From NCBI RefSeq assembly GCF_902635505.1, contig NC_045432.1:6755275-6819274 (forward strand): DNA of 64,000 nt, written 5' to 3'. Below the pieces are notes generated by a model that saw only the letters and a list, made by a program, of their open reading frames with translations, ran no database searches and had not been told where the DNA came from. The translations under genes and the position numbers were made by a program. Shown here one piece after another: positions 28,961 through 40,900 of this stretch; the stretch's first letter is position 1; every line of letters begins with the position of its first letter. The DNA comes from Sarcophilus harrisii (taxonomy: Eukaryota > Chordata > Mammalia > Dasyuromorphia > Dasyuridae).

Positions 28961-31900
28961 CGCCCCCCCCCCCCGACTTTGGCCCAGCCCCTCTGCTGCC
29001 CTGGGCTTCCAGTGTTCTTCCCTTCGGCTTGAAGGATGCCCCGTGGCCCCTCCCAGCTCCACCTTCCATGCCCTGAAGTCTTGGCGAGGTCTTCCTTGGG
29101 AGTGGCTGCAGAGACCCCCCCCCTAGACTTTTGTGCTCTCAGACTGATCTAAACTAGCGGCTGTCGCTGTTAAGGGAAGAAGCTACCTTAGAGGTCATGG
29201 GGGTCCAGCCCCCCCATTTTCCCAGTGACCTCTAGTAGAGTGGGAGGCCAGCCCCAAGTCTTGGGGAGGGGGACTTTCCTTCCCTGGCTCCGGCTGCCTC
29301 TTGAGGAGATTTCCCAGTAGAGAATGAGTCCATGACATCCATGAGTTTAGTTTTCATGAAATTGACCTGGGAAACTCTCTCCACTCCTGCCCCGCCCCCA
29401 GCCCCATTGTCCCAGTGTGGGCCAGATTTCCCTCTCAATCATCTGGGGATCTAGGGGGGGGACAGAGGAGCAAGTAATGGGCAGCAGTCAAGAGCTGTCA
29501 AGGTTTCCAGGTTACATTGCTCCTTCCACTCTCCCAAGAGCTCCCCAGACTTTCTTGATCCCAGCGGCCCCTCCTTCCACCAGGGTCCCTTAGCTTGGGA
29601 CTAGTTACTGTGGCCTGGATTGGGGGGGAGGGGGTGGCGCCGGGCCTGCAACAATGAACTTCCAGCCCCTGTACTTGAAGCCAAACTAAGTGTTCTCTAT
29701 GCTCCTGAAAGAAGCCCTGACCCCCAACCCCCCTCCAGCATCAGGAGAAACTCTGTGCCAAAGCACAGCCGTGGTCTTTGTACCCATGTCTCGGTGCCTT
29801 AAAAGCCACTGGGGTCAGAGCCCCCCGGGGTGGGGAGGCCAGATTTGATTTCTTGTCGTGGGTTTGATAAGCCTACTTATGCTGGAACTCCCTGACTTGA
29901 GGGTTCTGAGGCTATGAGACCCAGCCCGGCTGGCAGTGAGGGCCCTGTTCCTGGGAGTCGCTCTTGGGCCATGGGTCCTTTCAGGTACTCTGGGGCTCTC
30001 AGGTGCTACATGGCACCTCCTTCTCCCAGCCATTGCTTCCTGGGACCACTTTTGGCCCATTTCAAGGAGAGCAGGCCTGGGCTGTGGGCGGCAGTGGGAG
30101 CCAAGTGCCCAGTTTTCCACGGTTATGGCTGGGGATGTGATGGGTGAGTGGAGGGTACAGGGCAGCCGAGTCAGGTGGTCCAGTTTGGGACGGGGCAGGG
30201 ACTCTCCTGGGGGCAGTGGGGGGGGGGCAACACGGAAGCGGCACCCTCAGCTCTGTGGACCACACCACAGGCGGTGGGATTTGGTTCAGATGGTCCCGTG
30301 GGGGCTTGGGCCGAGGCCTGATCCATCGTGTGGCTTCTTTTGAATTTAGACCTAATTCATTGCACTAACGAGCTGAACATGAGTATACCACAGCTGGCCG
30401 ACACACTTCTGGAGCGCACAGTCAACAGCAGCTGGATAGTTGTTTTCAAGGCTCTGATCACAACCCACCATCTCATGATGTATGGCAACGAGGTAAGAGG
30501 CAAATCGTGTTGTCCCCCCTCCCCGGGGTTCTGTCTCAAAGCATGCTGGGGGGCACCGGCCCACGGCCTCCTTCCATGACTTGGCAGGGGATCTCCATCA
30601 GTAGGTAGGTGGATGATCTGGGGGCCCTTGGGCAGCTTGGGCCCCCCCCCCCCCAGTCTCTGAGGTGGGGAGGCAGGGGAGAGTGCCAGACTGGTGCTTT
30701 CCTTGCGTTTGAGAACTCCAGCAGGGAGACTTCTCCCAATCCAGATCAGGCTGAGCTCAGACTCTGGGGGCTGAGAAGCCAGTCCAGTGGTTCTGAGGAA
30801 GGAAGGGGCTTCTCCCCAAGTGCCAGGGTGAAAAGCAGAAATTCTTTTTCTTCTCCCCAAATTTACAGGAACAGAATGAGTGAGTGGGCAGGCAAGGGAC
30901 AGCCTGGAGGGAAACTTGGGCAGCCCCAGGGGCCCACGGCAACTGCCCAGCATCCAAGGGGGGAAGTTGGGGAATACCTGGACATATGCATTGGTTCTTT
31001 CCTGTACCAGATGGAAGGCAGAGTGCGGGGGGGACGCCTTGGCATCTCCAAAGACTCTATCCTAAATCTATTTGAAAGAAACAAACCCTAACCTTCCTGA
31101 CCTTTTGCCCCCCAGCGTTTCATGCAGTACCTTGCCTCACGAAACAGTCTGTTCAATTTAAGCAACTTCCTGGATAAAAGCGTCATACAGGGTAAGACCA
31201 ATGCTCTCCTGGGGACGAGAGACAATTAGACAGACAAAGTCTGGCCCAGCAAAGTGAGAAAGCCGGGAGTGGTGGGCTGCTGACCCTGGGTGCTTATATT
31301 CCCCACATGGGTAAAGAAGGTTCAGCCTAAAGGTGACAGTTTGGAGGCTGGGGCCGGGGGGTGGGGGTGGGTGAAACAAGACAGTATCATGGTATCTGAA
31401 GGACTAGCACATGGCTGAGGACACAGGGAGGACGAGTAAGTGGATGGGAGGGGAGGCTGTCTAGAAGAGGGAGGGCTGGCCTACCACTCTACTGCCATGT
31501 TGGAGAAGGGATGGTATGAGGTGGACCAAGTCCTTTCCAATGCATTCTGGGATTCCCTGACCAGCCTGCTTTTTAAATAAAGCCTCTGATTAATAAGAGC
31601 TTTTCCCCTCTTGGAAATTAGACACTAGAGGTATTTGTCCCTGATTTTCCGTAAGAAACACTAACAGCCAAAAATGATGTTGAGACCTTGACCCCTCCCA
31701 GCCCGAGGGAGGCCCCAAACCGAAGGTAGTGGTGGGAGATTGTTGGCAAGGCCCCACATGGGGGGCATTCCTGCCTCTAACAGCCCTGTGCTGGGCACCT
31801 GTCCCATGGAGGGCAGCTTTTTGCGGAGTGCACGTCCACAGGCCTGTGGCTGGTGACCTCCAGTCTGGTGTCTGAAGCTCGTTTTTCTTTCTTTTCAGAA

Positions 31901-34900
31901 AAAATAGCTAAGTATTTAAAATAATTATTAAATTATCATCATATAAACTATTATCTATAATATATACTTTAGTGATCCTTAAATCATTTTAAAGTTAAGT
32001 TATTGTATGTTATATATGAAATATATATAATTACTTTTTTAAAACTAGCTAAATAATAGCTTTTTCTTTTCTTTTTTATTATTATCACTTTTTATTTACA
32101 AGATCTATGCATGGGTCATTTTTCACCATCAACCCTTGCAAAACCTTCTGTTCCAACTTTTCCCCTCCTCCTCCCTCCCCCCTCCCCTAGATTGCAAACC
32201 CAGCTAAGAGATGAGATCCAGTAGCGTGCTGAGTACACAGCCCCCCCAGGAAGGCTAAGGCCTAATTGCAGCTCGGCCACAGAGCTCCAACAGTTCCCTT
32301 CTCTCTAAAACAAGCAGGCAAATCAGGAGTCTTCCCCCCCCCCCGGCCTAATGGCCTGCTAGTTCTCAAAGACTTAGTTCAGCTATGGGCCTGCCTGCTT
32401 GACCTGTTCCAAGTTGACCAAGCTTTCTGTAGGCCCACGTAGCCTTTGAGCCACCTCATGACTTCATGGCTGTCACTGCCTCCCAGCTCCCTTAACCTCC
32501 GAAGGCTCTCAAGCCTCTGTAGAGCTTCAAACGTGCTTCTTTCTTAGTGAAAGAGGGAACAAGATGCTGAAACAGATGGCATGGAAGGTACCCAGCCCTT
32601 CTTGATCAGCAGGGCACTCCCTGGGGAGCGGGCGGCCACGGGCTGGGTGATGAGACAGCCTTGGGCAGTCTTTGTCCAGTATGTAGAAATAAATGGGATC
32701 AATTGGCAGTAACCCAGATGTCTTCATTTTTAGGCTATGACATGTCCACCTTCATCAGGCGATACAGCAGATACTTGAATGAAAAAGCCCTTTCCTACAG
32801 ACTGGTAGCAGTTGACTTCACCAAAATGAAGAGAGGGTTAGTAAATGATTTCCACTTGTCAAAAAACAAGAGGCAGTTCTGGGGAAAGTTCTGGCCGAAT
32901 TGTAGTTTTTCCAAACGTAGCGATTGCCACCTGGATGCTTGCATTTCCCTGTCATTCTGCTTTCTCTTAGTCTGCCTGCTGTTTGTTCCACAGAAGAGAG
33001 ACTCCACCTGGAGAAAGCCTTATGTGTGCCTTGGTGGCTCTGCTAAAAGTCCAGGCCCCTAAGCATAGCATGCAGGGAACCTGGCTGTGGGATGGCCACT
33101 GTCACCCCAAGGGGTTCGCTTGTGTTTCCTTTAGGCTTAGGCCCACCCCAGGGGGCCACAGCTGCAGGGCCCTCTTCCTGGCATGGAGAGGCCCCTGGCT
33201 GAGGGATGGCCACTGTCACCGCAAAGGGGTCATCTGTGTTCCCTTTAGGCTTAGCCCCACCCCAGGGGGGCAGAACCACTAGGGCCCTCGGCCTGGCATG
33301 GAGGGGCCCCTGGCTGAAGGATGACAAATGTCACTGCAAGGGGGTCCTTTCTGTTCCCTTTAGGTTTAGGCCCAACCCAGGGGGCCAGAGCTGCAGGGCC
33401 CTCTGCCTGGCATGTAGGGAGCCCTGGCTGTGGGATGGCCACTGTCACCGCAAGGGGGTCCTTTGTGTTCCCTTTAGGCTTAGCCCCACCCTAGGGGTGC
33501 ATAATCACTAGGGCCCTCTGCCTGGCATGGAGCAGCCCCTGGCTGAGGGATGACCAATGTCACCCCAAGGTGGTCGTGTGTGTTCTCTTTAGGCTTAGCC
33601 CCACCCCAGGGGTCCAGAGCTGCAGGACCCTCTGCCTGGCATGGAGGGGCCCCCGGCTGTAGCATGGCCACTGTCACCGCAAGGGAGTCCTTTGTGTTCC
33701 CTTTACGCTTAGACCCACCCCAGGGGGGTAGAACCACTAGGGCCCTCTGCCTGGCATGGAGAGTCCCTTGGCTGAGGGATGACCAATGTCACCGCAAGGG
33801 GGTCCTTTCTGTTCCCTTTAGGTTTAGGCCCACCCCAGGGGGCCAGAGCTACAGGGCCCTCTGCCTGGCATGTAGGGAGCCCTGGCTGTGGGATGGCCAC
33901 TGTCACCCCAAGGGGTTCGCTTGTGTTTCCTTTAGGCTTAGGCCCACCCCAGGGGGCCACAGCTGCAGGGCCCTCTGCCTGGCATGTAGGGAGCCCTGGC
34001 TGTGGGATGGCCACTTTCACCACAAGGGGTTCGTTTGTGTTCCCTTTAGGCTTAGCCCCACCCCAGGGGGACAGAACCACTACGGCCCTCTGCCTGGCAT
34101 GCTGTGGGATGGCCACTGTCACCGCAAGGGGGTCCTTTGTGTTCCATTTAGGCTTAGGCCCACCCCAGGGGGGCAGAACCACTAGGGCCCTCGGCCTGGC
34201 ATGCTGTGGGATGGCCACTGTCACCGCAAGGGGTTCGCTTGTGTTCCCTTTAGGCTTAGGCCCACCCCAGGGGGCCAGAGCTGCAGGGCCCTCTTCCTGG
34301 CATGTAGGGAGCCCTGGCTGTGGGATGGCCACTGTCACATCAAGGGGGTCGTTTGTGTTCCCTTTAGGCTTAGACCCACCCCAGGGGGCCAGAGCTGCAG
34401 GGCCCTCTGCCTGGCATGTAGGGAGCCCTGGCTGTGGGATGGCCACTGTCACCGCAAGGGGGTCCTTTGTGTTCCCTTTAGGCTTAGCCCCACCCCAGGG
34501 GTCCAGAGCTGCAGGGCCCTCTACCTGGCATGGAAAGGCCCCTGGCTGTGGCATGGCGACTGTCACAGCAAGGAGGTCCTTTCTGTTCCATTTAGGCTTA
34601 GGCCCACCCCAGGGGGGTAGAACCACTAGGGCCCTCTGCCTGGCATGGAGAGTCCCTTGGCTGAGGGATGACCAATGTCACCGCAAGGGGGTCATGTGTG
34701 TTCCCTTTAGGTTTAGGCCCATCCCAGTGGGGCAGAACCACTAAGGCCATCGGCCTGGCATGGAGAGGCCCCTGGCTGTGGCATGGCCACTGTCACCACA
34801 AGGTGGTCGTTTGTGTTCCCTTTAGTCTTAGCCCCACCCCAAGGGGGGCAAAACCACTAGGCGCCTCTGCCTGGCATGGAGAGGCCCCTGGCTGAAGGAT

Positions 34901-37900
34901 GACAAATGTCACCGCAAGGGGGTCCTTTCTGTTCCCTTTAGGTTTAGGCCCACCCCAGGGGGCCAGAGCTGCAGGGCCCTCTGCCTGGCAATGGGGAGCC
35001 CTGGCTGTGGGATGGCCACTGTCACCCCAAGGGGTTCGCTTGTGTTCCTTTAGGCTTAGGCCCTCACCCTAGGGGCCACAGCTGCAAGGCCCTCTGCCTG
35101 GCATGTAGGGAGCCCTGGCTGTGGGATGGCCACTGTCACATCAAGGGGGTCGTTTGTGTTCCCTTTAGGCTTAGCCCCACCCCAGGGGGGCAGAACCACT
35201 AGGGCCCTCTTCCTGGCATGGAGGGGCCCCTGGCTGTGGGATGGCCACTGTCACCCCAAGGGGTTCGCTTGTGTTCCCTTTAGGCTTAGGCCCACCCCAG
35301 GGGGCCAGAGCTGCAGGGCCCTCTGCCTGGCATGTAGGGAGCCCTGGCTGTGGGATGGCCACTGTCACCCCAAGGGGTTCGCTTGTGTTCCCTTTAGGCT
35401 TAGGCCCACCCCAGGGGGCCAGAGCTGCAGGGCCCTCTGCCTGGCATGTAGGGAGCCCTGGCTGTGGGATGGCCACTGTCACCGCAAGGGGGTCCTTTGT
35501 GTTCCCTTTAGTCTTAGCCCAACCTCAGGGGAGCAGAACCACTAGGCGCCTCTGCTTGGCATGGAGAGGCCCCTAGCTGTGGGATGGCCACTATCACCAC
35601 AAGGGGGTCCTTTGTGTTCCCTTTAGGCTTAGCGCCACCCCAGGGGTCCACAGCTGCAGGGCCCTCTGCCTGGCATGGAGGGGCCCTGGCTGAGGGATGG
35701 CCACTGTCACCGCAAGGGGGTCATTTGTGTTCCCTTTACGCTTAGACCCACCCCAGGGGGGTAGAACCACTAGGGCCCTCTGCCTGGCATGGAGAGTCCC
35801 TTGGCTGAGGGATGACCAATGTCACCGCAAGGGGGTCCTTTCTGTTCCCTTTAGGTTTAGGCCCACCCCAGGGGGCCAGAGCTGCAGGGCCTCTGCCTGG
35901 CATGTAGGAGCCCCTGGCTGTGGATGGCCACTGTCACCGAGTGGGGGTCCTTCTGTTCCCTTTAGGTTAGGCCCACCCCAGGGCCAGGCCAGGGCCCCTG
36001 CCTGGCATGTAGGGAGCCCTGGCTGTGGATGGCCACTGCACCCAGGGGTTGCCAGGTTCTTAGGCTAAGCCCACCCCAGGGGCCACAGCTGCAGGGCCCT
36101 CTGCCTTGCATGTAGGGAGCCCTGGCTGTGGGATGGCCACTGTCACATCAAGGGGGTCGTTTGTGTTCCCTTTGGGCTTAGCCCCACCCCAGGGGGGCAG
36201 AACCACTAGGGCCCTCTTCCTGGCATGGAGGGCCCCTGGCTGTGGGATGGCCACTGTCACCCCAAGGGGTTCGCTTGTGTTCCCTTTAGGCTTAGGCCCA
36301 CCCCAGGGGGCCAGAGCTGCAGGGCCGTCTGCCTGGCATAGAGAGGCCCCTGGCTGAGGGATGGCCACTGTCAGCGCAAAGGGTCATCTGTGTTCCCTTT
36401 AGGCTTAGGCCCACCCCAGGGGGCCAGAGCTGCAGGGCCCTCTGCCTGGCATGTGGGAGCCCTGGCTGTGCGATGGCCACTGTCACGCAAGGGGTCGCTT
36501 ATGTCCCTTTAGGCTTAGGCCCACCCCGTGGGGCAGAAACTCAGGGCCCTCTGCCTGGCATGGAGAGTCCCTTGGCTGAGGGATGACCAATGTCAGCTAG
36601 GGGGTCATTGTGTTCCATTTGGCTTAGGCCCACCCCAGGGGCAGAGCTGCAGGGCCATCTGCCTGGCATGGAGAGGCCCCTGGCTGTGGCATGGCCACTG
36701 TCACCCAAGGGGGTCCTTTGTGTTCCCTTTAGGCTCAGCCCCAGCCCAGGGGGCCAGAGCTGCAGGGCCCTCTGCCTGGCATGGAGCGCGCCTGGCTGAG
36801 GGATGACCAATGTCACGCGGGGCTAGCTGCATTCCCTTTAGGCTTAGGCCGACCCCAGGGGCCAGAGCCAGGGCCCCTACCTGGCATGGAAAGGCCCCTG
36901 GCTGTGGCATGGCCACTGTCACAGCAAGGGGTCCTTGTGTCCCTTTAGGCTTAGGTCCACCCCAGGGGCCAGAGCTGCAGGGCCTCTGCCTGGCATGGAG
37001 AGTCCCTGGCTGAGGGATGACCAATGTCACGCAAGGGGTCATGTGTGTTCCCTTTAGGCTTAGCCCCACCCCAGGGGGCCAGAGCTACAGGGCCCTATGC
37101 CTGGAATGGCGGGGCCCCTGGCTGTGGCATGGCCATGTCAACCCAAGGGGGTCCTTTGTGTTCCCTTTAGGTTTAGGCCCATCCCAGTGGGGCAGAACCA
37201 CTATGGCCATCGGCCTGGCATGGAGGGGTCCCTGGCTGTGGGATGGCCACTGTCACCGCAAGGCGGTCGTTTGTGTTCCCTTTAGTCTTAGCCCCACCCC
37301 AAGGGGGGCAAAACCACTAGACGCCTCTGCCTGGCAAGGAGAGGCCCCTGGCTGAAGGATGACAAATGTCACCGCAAGGGGGTCCTTTCTGTTCCCTTTA
37401 GGTTTAGGCCCACCCCAGGGGGCCAGAGCTGCAGGGCCCTCTGCCTGGCATGGAGGGGCACCTGGCTGTGGCATGGCCACTGTCACCGCAAGGCGGTCAT
37501 TTGTGTTCGCTTTAGTCTAGGCCCACCCAGGGGCAGAACCACTCAGGGCGCTCTGCCTGGCATGGGGAGGCCCTGGCTGTGGGATGGCCAAATGTCACCG
37601 CAAGGGGGTCCTTTGTGTTCCCTTTAGTCTTAGCCCAACCCCAGGGGAGCAGAACCACTAGGCGCCTCTGCTTGGCATGGAGAGGCCCCTAGCTGTGGGA
37701 TGGCCACTATCACCACAAGGGGGTCCTTTGTGTTCCCTTTAGGCTTAGCCCCACCCCAGGGTTCCACAGCTGCAGGGCCCTCTACCTGGCATGGAAAGGC
37801 CCCTGGCTGTGGGCATGGCCACTGTCACCGCAAGGGGGTCTTTGTGTTCCATTTACGCTTAGGACCCACCCCAGGGGGCAGAATCCTCTAGGGCCATCTG

Positions 37901-40900
37901 CCTGGCATGGAGAGGCCCCTGGCTGTGGCATGGCCACTGTCACCACAAGGGGGTCCTTTGTGTTCCCTTTAGGCTCAGCCCCACCCCAGGGGGCCAGAGC
38001 TGCAGGGCCCTCTGCCTGGCATGGAGCGGCGCCTGGCTGTGGGATGGCCACTGTCACCGCAAGGGGTCCTTTCTGTTCCCTTTAGGTTTAGGCCCATCCC
38101 AGTAGGGCCAGAACCACTAGGGCCCTCTGGCCTGGCATGTAGGAGAGCCCTGGCTGTGGATGGCCACTTGTCACCCCAAGGGGTCGCTTGTGTTCCTTTA
38201 GGCTTAAGCCCACTCCCAGGGGGCCACAGCTAGCTAGGCGCCTCTGCCTGCATGTAGAGAGCCCCTGGCTGTGGGATGGCCACTGTTACATCAAGGGGTC
38301 CGTTTCGTGTTCCCTTTAGGTTAGCTCCACCCCAGGGGGCAGAACCTGCAGGGCCCTCTGTCCTGGCATGGAGGGAGCCCCTGGCTGTGGGATGGCCACT
38401 GTCACCGCAAGGGGTCGCTTGTGTTCCCTTTAGGCTTAGGCCCCACCCTCAGGGGGCCAAGAGCTGCTAGGGCCGTCTGCCTGGCATGGAGCAGGCTCCC
38501 TGGCTGAGGGATGGCCACTGTCACCAAAGGGTCATCTGTGTTCCCTTTAGGCTTAGCCCCACCCCAGGGGTCCAGAGCTGCAGGGACCCTCTGCCTGGCA
38601 TGGAATGGACCCCTGGCTGTAGCGATGGCCACTGTCACCGCAAGGGGAGTCCTTTGTGTTCCCTTTAGGCTAGGCCCACCCCAGAGGGGCAGAAATAAAG
38701 GCCCTCCTGCCTGGCAGTGAGAGGCCACTGGCTGAGGGATGACCAATGTCACCGCAAGGGGGTCATGTGTGTTCCATTTAGGCTTAGGCCCACCCCAGGG
38801 GGGCAGAGCTGCAGGGCCATCTGCCTGGCATGGAGAGGCCCCTGGCTGTGGCATGGCCACTGTCACCACAAGGGGGTCCTTTGTGTTCCCTTTAGGCTCA
38901 GCCCCAGCCCAGGGGGCCAGAGCTGCAGGGCCCTCTGCCTGGCATGGAGCGGCGCCTGGCTGAGGGATGACCAATGTCACTGCAAGGGGTTAGCTTGTAT
39001 TCCCTTTAGGCTTAGGCCGACCCCAGGGGGCCAGAGCTGCAGGGCCCTCTACCTGGCATGGAAAGGCCCCTGGCTGTGGCATGGCCACTGTCACAGCAAG
39101 GGGGTCCTTTGTGTTCCCTTTAGGCTTAGGTCCACCCCAGGGGGCCAGAGCTGCAGGGCCCTCTGCCTGGCATGGAGAGTCCCTTGGCTGAGGGATGACC
39201 AATGTCACCGCAAGGGGGTCATGTGTGTTCCCTTTAGGCTTAGCCCCACCCCAGGGGGCCAGAGCTACAGGGCCCTATGCCTGGAATGGCGGGGCCCCTG
39301 GCTGTGGCATGGCCCAAGTCAACCCAAGGGGGTCCTTTGTGTTCCCTTTAGGTTTAGGCCCATCCCAGTGGGGCAGAACCACTATGGCCATCGGCCTGGC
39401 ATGGAGGGGTCCCTGGCTGTGGGATGGCCACTGTCACCGCAAGGCGGTCGTTTGTGTTCCCTTTAGTCTTAGCCCCACCCCAAGGGGGGCAAAACCACTA
39501 GACGCCTCTGCCTGGCAAGGAGAGGCCCCTGGCTGAAGGATGACAAATGTCACCCGCAAGGGTCCTTTCTGTTCCCTTTTAGGTTTAGGCCCACCCCAGG
39601 GGCTAGAGCGGGGCCCCTTGCCTGGCATGGAGGGGCACCTGGCTGTGGCATGGCCACTGTCACCGCAAGGCGGTCATTTGTGTTCGCTTTAGTCTTAGCC
39701 CCACCCCAGGGGGGCAGAACCACTAGGCGCTTCTGCCTGGCATGGAGAGGCCCCTGGCTGAAGGATGACAAATGTCACCGCAAGGGGGTCCTTTGTGTTC
39801 CCTTTAGTCTTAGCCCAACCCCAGGGGAGCAGAACCACTAGGCGCCTCTCTGCTTGGCGGAGAGGCCCCCTAGCTGTGGGATGGCCACATACCACAAGGG
39901 GGTCCTTTGTTCCCTTTAGGCTTAGCCCCACCCCAGGGTTCCACAGCTGCAGGGCCCTCTACCTGGCATGGAAAGGCCCCTGGCTGTGGCATGGCCACTG
40001 TCACAGCAAGGGGGTCCTTTGCGTTCCATTTAGGCTTAGGCCCACCCCAGGGGGGCAGATCTGCAGGGCCATCTGCCTGGCATGGAGAGGCCCCTGGCTG
40101 TGGCATGGCCACTGTCACCACAAGGGGGTCCTTTGTGTTCCCTTTAGGCTCAGCCCCACCCCAGGGGGCCAGAGCTGCAGGGCCCTCTGCCTGGCATGGA
40201 GCGGCGCCTGGCTGAGGGATGACCAATGTCACCGCAAGGGGGTCCTTTGTGTTCCCTTTAGGTTTAGGCCCATCCCAGTGGGGCAGAACCACTAGGCCCC
40301 GGCCTGGCAATGAGAGGCCCTGGCTGTCAGGCATTGTCACGCAAGGCGGTCGTTGTGTTCCCTTTAGTCTTAGCCCATTTCCAGGGGGCAGAACCACTAG
40401 GCGCTCTGCCTGGCATGGAGAGGCCCCTGGCTGAAGGGATGACAATGTTACGCAAGGGGGTCCTTTTCCTTGTTCCTTTTAGGTTTAGGTCCACCCAGGG
40501 GGCCGGAGTCGGGCCCTCTCTGCCTGGCATGTAGGGAGCCCTGGCTGTGGGATGGCCACTGTCACCGCAAGGGGGTCCTTTGTGTTCCCTTTAGGCTTAG
40601 CCCCACCCTAGGGGTGCATAATCACTAGGGCCCTCTGCCTGGCATGGAGCAGCCCCTGGCTGAGGGATGACCAATGTCACCCCAAGGTGGTCGTGTGTGT
40701 TCTCTTTAGGCTTAGCCCCACCCCAGGGGTCCAGAGCTGCAGGACCCTCTGCCTGGCATGGAATGACCCCCGGCTGTAGCATGGCCACTGTCACCGCAAG
40801 GGAGTCCTTTGTGTTCCCTTTAGGCTCAGGCCCACCCCAGAGGGGCAGAAATATAAGGCCCTCTGCCTGGCGTGGAGAGGCCACTGGCTGAGGGTGACCA

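Noticed and set aside
27839-29062. 407-codon open frame on the minus strand across the CpG island
   Set aside because: Overlaps the real exon 1 of the CALM-like gene, is Pro/Arg/Gly/Ala-rich as expected from CpG-island composition, and has no recognisable domain.
33000-33035. Zinc-finger-linker-like text (CACCTGGAGAAAGCCTTATG) at the left edge of the array
   Set aside because: Resembles the C2H2 linker codons for HTGEKPY by chance only; no finger cysteines or histidines follow in frame.
33709-34744. Long open frames on both strands in the satellite (305 codons minus, 321 codons plus)
   Set aside because: Caused by stop-poor 114-bp tandem units; both strands are open at once, there is no promoter or splice support, and the frames break wherever a 115-bp unit occurs.
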